From VRUE01 sp963698085 (GTDB lineage Bacteria; Actinomycetota; Thermoleophilia; Solirubrobacterales; 70-9), in assembly GCA_963698085.1 (NCBI GenBank), contig OY969122.1, positions 1,674,001-1,738,000 on the forward strand: 64,000 nt of DNA, in the 5' to 3' direction. Numbering within the stretch: the first letter of the stretch is position 1; each line of letters starts with the position of its first letter. Below, in pieces: positions 57,679-64,000 of the stretch. The translations under genes and the position numbers were made by a program. Under the pieces are notes generated by a model. The model was not told where the DNA came from. It was given only the letters and a program-made list of their open reading frames with translations, and searched no databases.

Positions 57679-58859
57679 GCGGCCAGCAGGGTGGATTGGA
57701 CGATGCCCAGCTCGCGCGCCGTCGCGCCCGCCTGCCTCGCTGCTTCGCGCAGCTCCGCCTCCTCGTGCGTGGCCATGACGCTGAAGCGCAGTCGCGAGGA
57801 GCCGGGGGGGACGGTGGGTGGCCGAATGCCTTGGGCGAAGACGCCGCGCTCGAGCAAGCGCTCGCAGAGCTCCATCGTCCGCTCGGCGTCGCCGACTTCG
57901 AGCGGCACGATCTGACTCCGCTTCCCGCCGGCTGCCAATCCCTCGGCCGCAAGCCCCTCGCGCAGCGTCGCCGCGTTTGCGCCCAAGCGCCCGACCCGCT
58001 CCGGCTCGGCCTCGAGCAGCTCCAGCGCCGCCTGAGCCGCGGCGAGGACGGGCGGCGGAAGCGCGGTGGAGAAGATGAAGGAGCGCGCCGTGTTGAGCAG
58101 GTACTCGCTCAGCTCGGCGCCGCAGCAGACATAGGCGCCGTAGGAGCCGAGCGCCTTGCCCAACGTCCCGACGACGAGGTCGACCTCGTCGCTCAGCCCC
58201 GCGGCGGCGACGGAGCCGCGTCCTCCCGGTCCGAGGGCGCCGGTGGCGTGGGCCTCGTCGACCATTAGCCGGCAGCGGTGCGTGCGCGCCAGCCGGACGA
58301 GATCCTCTAGCGGGGCGACGTCGCCGTCCATCGAGAAGACGCCGTCGGTGACGATCAGCGCCCCGCGCTCTCCTGCCTGGCCGAGGCCCCAGGCCAGGTG
58401 CTCGACGTCGCCGTGGCGGTAGACGAAGGCCTCGGCGCGAGCGAGGCGGCAGCCATCGATGATGCTGGCGTGGTTGAGCTCGTCCGAGAGGACGACTTGG
58501 CCACGGCCGGCCAGGGCTGAGATAACGCCGATGTTCGCCAGATAGCCGGAGCCGAACAGCAGCGCCGCCTCATAGCCCTTGAAGGCGGCGAGTCGCTCCT
58601 CCAGCTGACGGTGTGGAGCCATGTTGCCCGAGATCAGCCGCGACCCGCCGGCGCCCGCTCCCCAGCCCAGCGCCGCCTCGGCCGCAGCCTCGCGCACCCG
58701 TGGATGGTCGGCGAGGCCGAGGTAGTTGTTCGAGCAGAGCAGCAGCACCGGCTTGCCTTCGAGCTGGACCCGCGGCCCCTGGGCGCCTTCGATCAGCCGC
58801 AACCGACGGTGGAGCCCGCTCTCGCGGAGCTCCTCCAGCCGCTCTGCCATCTCGCTCAT
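57675..58859 (-). CDS. bioF: 8-amino-7-oxononanoate synthase
   Basis: A 394-residue PLP enzyme joining pimeloyl-thioester and alanine. LLCSNNYLGLADHPRVREAA and LLFGSGYLANIGVISALAGR are start and core; VDEAHATGALGPGGRGS and the PLP-Lys motif VVGTLGKALGSYGAYVC follow. ATG 58859 overlaps the bioB stop (ATGA). The frame opens further upstream within bioB, but those codons encode nothing familiar. Confidence 0.96.
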   Translation of the reverse strand: MSEMAERLEELRESGLHRRLRLIEGAQGPRVQLEGKPVLLLCSNNYLGLADHPRVREAAAEAALGWGAGAGGSRLISGNMAPHRQLEERLAAFKGYEAALLFGSGYLANIGVISALAGRGQVVLSDELNHASIIDGCRLARAEAFVYRHGDVEHLAWGLGQAGERGALIVTDGVFSMDGDVAPLEDLVRLARTHRCRLMVDEAHATGALGPGGRGSVAAAGLSDEVDLVVGTLGKALGSYGAYVCCGAELSEYLLNTARSFIFSTALPPPVLAAAQAALELLEAEPERVGRLGANAATLREGLAAEGLAAGGKRSQIVPLEVGDAERTMELCERLLERGVFAQGIRPPTVPPGSSRLRFSVMATHEEAELREAARQAGATARELGIVQSTLLAA

Positions 58860-59989
58860 GCCGCTGTCTGTTTGGCCGGGTAGGGCGGCGGCTTCTTGGT
58901 CTTCTTCACGACCCGCAGCTGGGTCGAGGGGTCCCAGAAGTTCGCTTCCTCCTGACTGTCGATCAGGTCGTCGATCGGGGTCGCTGGAGCCTCGCCCTCG
59001 AGCCAGCCGGAGCGGTTGTCCGGGCGCGGGTTGGCGCCGTTGTCGGGCTGGCGCGCGACGTTCAGCCCCAGCTCCTCGAACATCGCCCGGTCGTCCTCCG
59101 GCTCGGCGCCGAGGGTGGTGAGGAAGTTGCCCATCATCACGCCGTTGAGCCCGGCCTTGACGGCCAGCGGCTGCAGCTCGCCGAGGTTCTCGACCCGGCC
59201 GCCGCAGAGGCGGAAGAGGGCGCCGGGGATGATCAGGCGGAAGATCGCGACCCACTTGACGACCTCCCACGGGTCCATCAACGGCCGGTCGCCGAACTTG
59301 GTCCCGTCGCGCGGGTTGAGCAGGTTGATTGGCACCGAGGTCGGCTCCAGCTCGGCCAGCTCGAAGGCCATCTCGACCCGCTGCCGCGCCGACTCGCCGA
59401 GGTTGAGGATGCCGCCGACGCAGGTCTCCAGGCCGGCCTCCTTGACCGCGTCGATCGTCCGTATGCGGCCCTCGTAGCGGACCGTGCTCGAGACCTCCGG
59501 GTAGTAGGAGCGCGAGGACTCGACGTTGTGGTGGACTCGTTGGATGCCCGCCTCGCGCAGCCGCTTGGCGCGCTCGGCCGACATGTGGCCGATCGAGGCG
59601 CAGCGCTTCAGGTTGGTGTGCTCGGAGACCAGCTTCGCCCCCTCGACGATCTTCTCGAAGTCGCGTTTGGAGAGGCCCTGGCCCTGGGTGACCATGCAGA
59701 AGCGGTGTGCGCCTGCCGCCTCCGCGGCGCGCGCGTGCTCGAGGATCTGCTCGGGCTCCATCATCGCGTGCATCGGCGTGTCGGCCTCGGCGTAGCGGGA
59801 CTGGGCGCAGAAGCCGCAATCCTCGGCGCAGCCGCCCGACTTGGCGTTAACCAGCGAGCACATGTCGGTCGAGTCGCCGAAGTTCTCCCGTCGCACCTCC
59901 CAGGCGCGTTCGACAAGCTCGCCTATCTCCTCATGGCTGCTCAGCTCGCCGAGCGCCAGCGCTTCCTCGAAAGAGACCAGGGAGGGCAT
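58856..59989 (-). CDS. bioB: Biotin synthase
   Basis: A 377-residue radical SAM enzyme inserting sulfur into dethiobiotin. Cys 54, 58 and 61 in GGCAEDCGFCAQS bind the SAM-cluster; YCLN-equivalent HHNVESSRSYYPE and VGGILNLGESARQRVEMAFE follow. ALFRLCGGRVENLG holds the Arg of the second cluster region. A C-terminal extension of about 50 residues (PDNRSGWLEGEAPATPIDDL) is longer than usual. First gene of bioB-bioF-bioD. Confidence 0.96.
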   Translation of the reverse strand: MPSLVSFEEALALGELSSHEEIGELVERAWEVRRENFGDSTDMCSLVNAKSGGCAEDCGFCAQSRYAEADTPMHAMMEPEQILEHARAAEAAGAHRFCMVTQGQGLSKRDFEKIVEGAKLVSEHTNLKRCASIGHMSAERAKRLREAGIQRVHHNVESSRSYYPEVSSTVRYEGRIRTIDAVKEAGLETCVGGILNLGESARQRVEMAFELAELEPTSVPINLLNPRDGTKFGDRPLMDPWEVVKWVAIFRLIIPGALFRLCGGRVENLGELQPLAVKAGLNGVMMGNFLTTLGAEPEDDRAMFEELGLNVARQPDNGANPRPDNRSGWLEGEAPATPIDDLIDSQEEANFWDPSTQLRVVKKTKKPPPYPAKQTAA

Positions 59990-60043
59990 CGCGGCGCAAG
60001 GCTAGGAACCGGCCCGGACGTTCGATCGCTGCGTCGGTGGGGG

Positions 60044-60088
60044 CGTGTTCGCTATTTGTCTGGCTATGCACGACAAACAGCGAACGCG
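60044..60088. repeat. Family C palindrome, copy 3
   Basis: cgtgttcgctatttgtc (60044-60060) and gacaaacagcgaacgcg (60072-60088) pair except for two weak positions, around tggctatgcac. The tttgt, gctat and acaaa core has the same spacing as copies 1 and 2. The likely ATG of the GH3 gene (60066) is in its loop. Confidence 0.8.
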
Positions 60089-61196
60089 TTTCGCGAGGCG
60101 GCGGTATCTGGCCCTGGGCGCAGTCTGCGCTGTCGCGGCCGGTGCCTTCATCCTCGGGGCGACCCTCGGCGACGGTTCTTCACCGCGCCCCAGCATCGCC
60201 AGTCAGCTCACCGCGAGCCAGCTCGCCGGCCAGCGGATCGTTCTCGGCTTCGCCGGCACACACCCGCCCGACGCGGTCGCGCAGGGGATTCGTAGCGGCC
60301 GTGTCGCCGGGGTCATCCTCTTCGCCGACAACCTCCCGAGCCGTGCCGCTGGCCAACGCTTGATCCGGCGCCTGCAAGCGACCCCGCGGCCGCCTGGCCT
60401 GCGTGATCCGCTGCTGGTGATGACCGACCAGGAGGGTGGCCTGGTCAAGCGCCTCGGCGGTGCGCCGACCGTCTCGGCACAGACGATGGGCGCGCGCGGC
60501 GGCGGCTTCAGCCGTGCCGAGGGTCGCCGTACTGCCGCCAACCTGCGTGGCATTGGTATCAATGTCGACCTCGCACCGGTGCTCGACGTCGCCCGCCCCG
60601 GCGGCACGATCGCGGATACCGAACGTGGCTTTGGCTCGACCGCTGCCGCTGTCGCCGCGACCGCGGTGCCCTTCGCCCAGGGGCTTCAGGCGGGCGGCGT
60701 GGCGGCGGCCGGGAAGCACTTCCCCGGGCTCGGGTCCGCCCGCCTCAACACCGACGACGCGGTTCAGCGCATCGAGCTCTCCAAGCGGACGCTGCGCGAA
60801 GTCGACGAGACGCCCTATGCCCGCCTGGCCGTAGCCGGCAGCGAGATGGTGATGCTGAGCACCGCGGTCTACCCGGCCTTCTCCGAGCGCCCCGCCGCCT
60901 TCACGGCCGCGATCGCCCGCGGCGAGCTGCGCTCGCGGCTCGGCTTCGAGGGCGTCTCAATCACCGACGCGCTCGACACCGTGGCGGTGCGAGCCTTCGG
61001 CAACACCGCAAAAGTAGCCCGCGCCGCAGCCGCCGCCGGCGCCGATCTCCTCCTCTACACCGAGCCAAACGAAGCCGCTCGCGCCCACCGCACCTTGCTG
61101 CGCGGTCTGCGCGACCGCTCGCTCTCACGCACCAGCTTCGAAGAATCGGCCGGCCGCGTGCTCCGCTTGCGCCACCGCTTGGATGCCTCCAGATAG
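60066..61196 (+). CDS. Glycoside hydrolase family 3 protein, NagZ-like
   Basis: A 376-residue exported enzyme with an N-terminal membrane anchor or signal (RYLALGAVCAVAAGAFILGA). TDQEGGLVKRLGGAPTVSAQ and the NagZ-type motif KHFPGLGSARLNTDDAV (His in KHFPG; usual form is KHFPGHG), SITDALDTVAV with the nucleophile-type Asp, are GH3 hallmarks. It likely removes N-acetylglucosamine from peptidoglycan fragments or a related glycan. The ATG 60066 or GTG 60045 may be the start; both fall in palindrome C3. Confidence 0.88.
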   Translation: MHDKQRTRFARRRYLALGAVCAVAAGAFILGATLGDGSSPRPSIASQLTASQLAGQRIVLGFAGTHPPDAVAQGIRSGRVAGVILFADNLPSRAAGQRLIRRLQATPRPPGLRDPLLVMTDQEGGLVKRLGGAPTVSAQTMGARGGGFSRAEGRRTAANLRGIGINVDLAPVLDVARPGGTIADTERGFGSTAAAVAATAVPFAQGLQAGGVAAAGKHFPGLGSARLNTDDAVQRIELSKRTLREVDETPYARLAVAGSEMVMLSTAVYPAFSERPAAFTAAIARGELRSRLGFEGVSITDALDTVAVRAFGNTAKVARAAAAAGADLLLYTEPNEAARAHRTLLRGLRDRSLSRTSFEESAGRVLRLRHRLDASR

Positions 61197-61294
61197 GGGT
61201 GGAACGTCTTGTACTTTTCCCGCTATGGGCGCTGGCGGACAGCAGCAAAGTGCCTTCGGGAAAAGTTAAGTGGAACCCCTATCTGGAGGCATCC
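61181..61294. repeat. Composite palindrome between convergent GH3 and cyclase genes
   Basis: Nineteen-base outer arms (61181-61199 and 61276-61294) pair exactly; inner acttttcccg (61213-61222) and cgggaaaagt (61257-61266) also pair. The left arm contains the last codons and stop of the GH3 gene; the right arm ends three bases before the cyclase stop. A good bidirectional terminator candidate, about 114 bp long, like families A and B in shape. Confidence 0.8.
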
Positions 61295-61297
61295 GGG

Positions 61298-62773
61298 TTA
61301 TCCGGACGCGCCCGTCGCGGCCACCGCCACGCCAGCAAAGCGCACCGAGTCCCGCCCAGCACGCTTAGCCTCGTACAGCGCGTTGTCGACCGCCGAGAGC
61401 ACCTCCTCGAAGCCGCCGCTTCGGGGGCCGAAGGTGGCGACTCCGATGCTCGCGGTGAGCGGCGGCGCCGCCTCCCCTGGCGGCGTGTGAAGGCGGATCG
61501 ATTTCGCGATCGAGTCGGCGAGCTCCTCGGCCTCGTCGATGTCGCAATGGGGCAGCACGACCGCGAACTCGTCGCCGCCTATCCGCGCCACGACGTCGGT
61601 GGCGCGGATCCGTGCGCTGAGCACGCCGGCGATATCTGTGATCACGCGGTCGCCCGCCGGGTGGCCGAGTGTGTCGTTGACCTGCTTGAAGTTGTCGAGG
61701 TCGAGCATCAGCACGGCCCCGACGGATTTCTCGCGGCGGCTGCGGGCAAGCTCAGTGCGCAGGTCCTCGTCGAAGCGGCGCCGGTTCTTGAGGCCGGTCA
61801 GGGGATCGTGGCTCGCCTGCCGCTGCAGTTCCTGCATCCGTTCGCTGCGGCTCCAGACCAGGACCAGCGCAGCCAGGAGCGTGGCCAGGGCGAGACCGAC
61901 CACCGCGATTAAGATCGGCAGGCCGAGCCCCGGCTGATTCGGGTCCCTGACGATCAGCAGCCAGGTTCGGTCGGCAACCCGGATCGGCGCGGAGGCGCCG
62001 TCCTTGCGAGACAGAGGGGGACCCATCACCGTCCTGCCGTTCTCGACCAGCTGCGCGTCGACGTCGTCGGGAAGCGTGTTCGTCACCGCGGCCGACAGGT
62101 CCTCGAGGTGGAAAGAGCCGGTTGCGAAGCCGATCAGCGCGTCCCGGCGCTGGCTGCGCGTCCCGGTTGGCGCTCCGTCGCGATAGACGGGCCGGAAGAC
62201 GTTGATCCCGGTCCCGCCAAGTGGTAGCCGGATCACGCGGGTGGCCGCCGGGCGGCCGGTGTCGCGGCCGCGGAGTAGATGCCCGGCGCGCGTCATGTCG
62301 GAACCGAGGTCGAAGCCGTACGGGGTCTGCACTCCGAGTGGGGATTTGGTTTCCGCGAAGACGAGGGGGAAGTAGTGGGGCCGGTCGGCGGCACGGCGAA
62401 AGTTGCCGAGGGCGGTTCGTTCGAGGATCGGGTAGCCGTGGCCGCGTTCGAAACGACCCCGGGCGGAGCGGGGGACCGATTGGACGAAGGCGGTCGCGGC
62501 AAGGGCGCCGGTGCTCAGCAACGAGTCGGCCATGACGTCGAACTCATGGCGGGTGAACGTTCCCTCTGATTGGTAGAAGGCGGCGGCGCTGGCCAGCTGG
62601 CCAACCGAGAGCGCGGCCACCGCTTCCGCCTGGCGTGCCGAGCGGACCGCCTCGCTGCGCTGCAGTTGCTCGAAGTTGTCCCGTTCACGCGAGTGCACGA
62701 GCAGAGCGACTGCTATCGAGCCGATCGCGATCGCCGCGACAACCACATATCCAAGCCAGAAGCGAAACCTCAT
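61298..62773 (-). CDS. CHASE-like sensor diguanylate cyclase
   Basis: A 491-residue membrane enzyme making cyclic di-GMP. A first membrane helix (FWLGYVVVAAIAIGSIAVAL) and a second (GLPILIAVVGLALATLLAAL, about residue 300) flank an external CHASE-like sensor (EFDVMADSLLSTGALAATAF; DPNQPGLG end). The GGDEF domain has DPLTGLKNRRRFDEDL and IGGDEFAVVLP. No EAL domain. It probably links an external signal to c-di-GMP level. Confidence 0.93.
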   Translation of the reverse strand: MRFRFWLGYVVVAAIAIGSIAVALLVHSRERDNFEQLQRSEAVRSARQAEAVAALSVGQLASAAAFYQSEGTFTRHEFDVMADSLLSTGALAATAFVQSVPRSARGRFERGHGYPILERTALGNFRRAADRPHYFPLVFAETKSPLGVQTPYGFDLGSDMTRAGHLLRGRDTGRPAATRVIRLPLGGTGINVFRPVYRDGAPTGTRSQRRDALIGFATGSFHLEDLSAAVTNTLPDDVDAQLVENGRTVMGPPLSRKDGASAPIRVADRTWLLIVRDPNQPGLGLPILIAVVGLALATLLAALVLVWSRSERMQELQRQASHDPLTGLKNRRRFDEDLRTELARSRREKSVGAVLMLDLDNFKQVNDTLGHPAGDRVITDIAGVLSARIRATDVVARIGGDEFAVVLPHCDIDEAEELADSIAKSIRLHTPPGEAAPPLTASIGVATFGPRSGGFEEVLSAVDNALYEAKRAGRDSVRFAGVAVAATGASG

Positions 62774-62805
62774 GCCTTCCTTTTCGGCGCTCCGACGGTT
62801 GCCCC

Positions 62806-63489
62806 TTACTCCGCAGGAACGCTTGCGAGCGACTCCCACAGGTACAGGGAGGCGAGGCTGCGATGCGGCCGCCAGGCCTCGCCGATCTCCAGCACTTGCT
62901 GCGGCGCCGGCATCTCCGCCAACCCGTACTCGGTCTGCACGGCCTTGCGGATGCCGAGATCGCCGCCGGAGAGGACGTCGGGCCGCTCGAGGTGGAAGAT
63001 CAAGAACATCTCCGCGGTCCACTGGCCGAGGCCGCGCACGGCGACGATCTCCTCGATCACCTTCTCGTCGGAGAGCTCGCCGAGGCGCTCCAGCTCCAGC
63101 TCGCCACCGAGCACGTGCGCCGCGAGGTCGCGGACGTACTCGACCTTACGGCCGGAGAGGCCACAACCGCGCAGGTCCTCCTCGCTCGCTTCGAGCAGCT
63201 GCTCGGGCGATGGGGTGGTGCCACCGAAGAGGTCGCGAACCCGTCCGTAGATCGTCCGCGCCGCTTTGGTCGAGAGCTGCTGGCCAACGATCGCCCGCAA
63301 GAGTGCGCCGTAGGCATCGGCGGGCCGCCCCTCGCTGCGTCGCCGCAGCCGCGTCTCGATGTCGAGCTCGCCGACCCGCTCGATCAGCGTCGCCATCGCC
63401 GGGTCGGCGGCGGCAAGCGCGGCGCGTGCCTTGGCACCCTTGGCGCTCAGCTCACTGCCCCTTCCAGTGCGGCTTGCGCTTCTCGGCAA
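62806..63489 (-). CDS. DNA-3-methyladenine glycosylase II-like HhH-GPD protein
   Basis: A 227-residue base-excision repair glycosylase. LLRAIVGQQLSTKAARTIYG, VRGLGQWTAEMFLIFHLERP (helix-hairpin-helix and Gly/Pro loop) and DVLSGGDLGIRKAV with the catalytic Asp fit the AlkA/MAG group. It starts at TTG 63489 inside the end of the enoyl-CoA hydratase gene, so the two are coupled. Confidence 0.93.
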   Translation of the reverse strand: MPRSASRTGRGSELSAKGAKARAALAAADPAMATLIERVGELDIETRLRRRSEGRPADAYGALLRAIVGQQLSTKAARTIYGRVRDLFGGTTPSPEQLLEASEEDLRGCGLSGRKVEYVRDLAAHVLGGELELERLGELSDEKVIEEIVAVRGLGQWTAEMFLIFHLERPDVLSGGDLGIRKAVQTEYGLAEMPAPQQVLEIGEAWRPHRSLASLYLWESLASVPAE

Positions 63490-64000
63490 AGGCTTCGACG
63501 CCCTCGCGCAGATCCTCGGAAGAGAAGCACGATTCGCGCAGGGCGATCAGGCCCGCCTCCTGCTGCTCGCTGAGAACGGGATTTGAGTTGAGCACTTCAA
63601 TTGCGCGCTTGTTGCCCCGCATCGAGAGCGGCGCGTTGGCGGCAATTCCCTCGGCCAGTGCAACCGACGCCGCCTCGAAGGCGTCGTCGTCGACCACCTC
63701 GTGGACGAGGCCGATCCGCTCGGCCCGCTCGGCGGTGTAGTTGCGGCCGGTGAGGAAGAGGTCCTTGGTCCGCGCCAGGCCGACGGTGTCGAGGAACTTG
63801 CGCAGGCCGGTGTGACCGTAGACGAGCCCGAGTTTGGCCGGCGGCATGCCGAGCTTGGCGCCGGCGGCGCAGATGCGTAGGTCGCAAGTGACGGCCAGCT
63901 CGAGGCCGCCGCCGAGGCAGTGGCCGTTGATCGCGGCGACGGTCGGCCAGGGGTGGGCGGCGAGCGCCTCCATTGCGTCGTGGAAGGGATGGGCGACCAG
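63452..64000 (-). CDS. Enoyl-CoA hydratase/isomerase family protein (partial)
   Basis: The C-terminal 182 residues of a crotonase-fold enzyme; the gene begins after the window. AAINGHCLGGGLELAVTCDL is the oxyanion-hole signature and GMPPAKLGLVYGHTGLRKFL the Glu-bearing catalytic region (here the second acid position reads GHTG instead of GGTQ). It could act in beta-oxidation with the acyl-CoA ligase at 32248. It overlaps the DNA glycosylase start. Confidence 0.92.
   Translation of the reverse strand: MVAHPFHDAMEALAAHPWPTVAAINGHCLGGGLELAVTCDLRICAAGAKLGMPPAKLGLVYGHTGLRKFLDTVGLARTKDLFLTGRNYTAERAERIGLVHEVVDDDAFEAASVALAEGIAANAPLSMRGNKRAIEVLNSNPVLSEQQEAGLIALRESCFSSEDLREGVEAFAEKRKPHWKGQ

Noticed and set aside
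58860..59819. An N-terminal extension of bioF reaching into bioB
   Set aside because: The extra codons overlap bioB in another frame and show no BioF sequence; ATG 58859 with ATGA coupling fits the family.
58613..60295. A 560-codon plus-strand frame opposite bioF and bioB
   Set aside because: Antisense shadow of two conserved biotin genes.

Overview
The window is a high-GC chromosomal segment from an actinomycete-type bacterium. The gene order, the proteins and the small lineage-typical hypotheticals fit class Thermoleophilia (order Solirubrobacterales) best; this placement is inference from protein resemblance. There is no plasmid, phage or CRISPR signature, and one IS481-type insertion sequence is present.

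Layout. (1) 1-6000: the 3' end of rpoC, a secreted repeat protein, a flavin monooxygenase, a small membrane protein, a HAD-like protein, then rpsG and rpsL on the minus strand behind a membrane protein gene. rpsL-rpsG are inverted relative to rpoC and fusA, which they normally sit between. (2) 5970-25766: fusA, tuf and the S10-spc-alpha ribosomal super-operon in near-canonical order (rpsJ to rplQ, with secY, adk, map, rpoA). infA is not at its usual place between map and rpmJ; a 102-bp branched palindrome lies there instead. Several ribosomal proteins (L22, S17, L5, S5) carry long low-complexity tails. adk seems to start at an ATA codon overlapping the secY stop. (3) 25924-38641: truA, surE-ligA, a D-Ala-D-Ala carboxypeptidase, a patatin, an acyl-CoA synthetase, a DsbA-like protein, a frameshifted FAD oxidase divergent from a MocR regulator, carbonic anhydrase and a lone VapC-like PIN protein. 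(4) 38679-41175: tRNA-Pro(CGG), a frameshifted gene remnant, a ferritin-like protein and small hypotheticals. (5) 41287-48345: a sulfotransferase, then a SigB/SigF-type partner-switching module (PP2C phosphatase, two STAS proteins, anti-sigma kinase, sigma factor) with a BrkB-type membrane protein, then superoxide dismutase. (6) 48416-54777: IS481 element, GMC oxidoreductase, rubredoxin, LemA, NUDIX and bioA. (7) 54916-60000: a MarR regulator and MFS exporter, then bioB-bioF-bioD on the minus strand. (8) 60066-64000: GH3 hydrolase, diguanylate cyclase, DNA glycosylase and a partial enoyl-CoA hydratase.

The most striking feature is a set of palindromic repeat families. Family A (four copies of about 120 bp) and family B (three copies plus a shortened one) have conserved cores, while their outer arms differ from copy to copy yet still pair. 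Family C (three copies, about 40 bp, core TTTGT...GCTAT...ACAAA) occurs inside the monooxygenase reading frame, between two convergent genes, and across a start region. Another palindrome encodes the N-terminus of BioD. A short GC-rich repeat encoding an Ala-Gly-Pro-Val peptide recurs in the tails of S17, L5 and S5 and again just after the rubredoxin stop. These look like mobile or structurally selected elements that tolerate or use coding sequence.

No gene-free stretch exceeds about 300 bases; the longest (400-689 and 22522-22817) are filled by palindromic elements and terminator-like hairpins.
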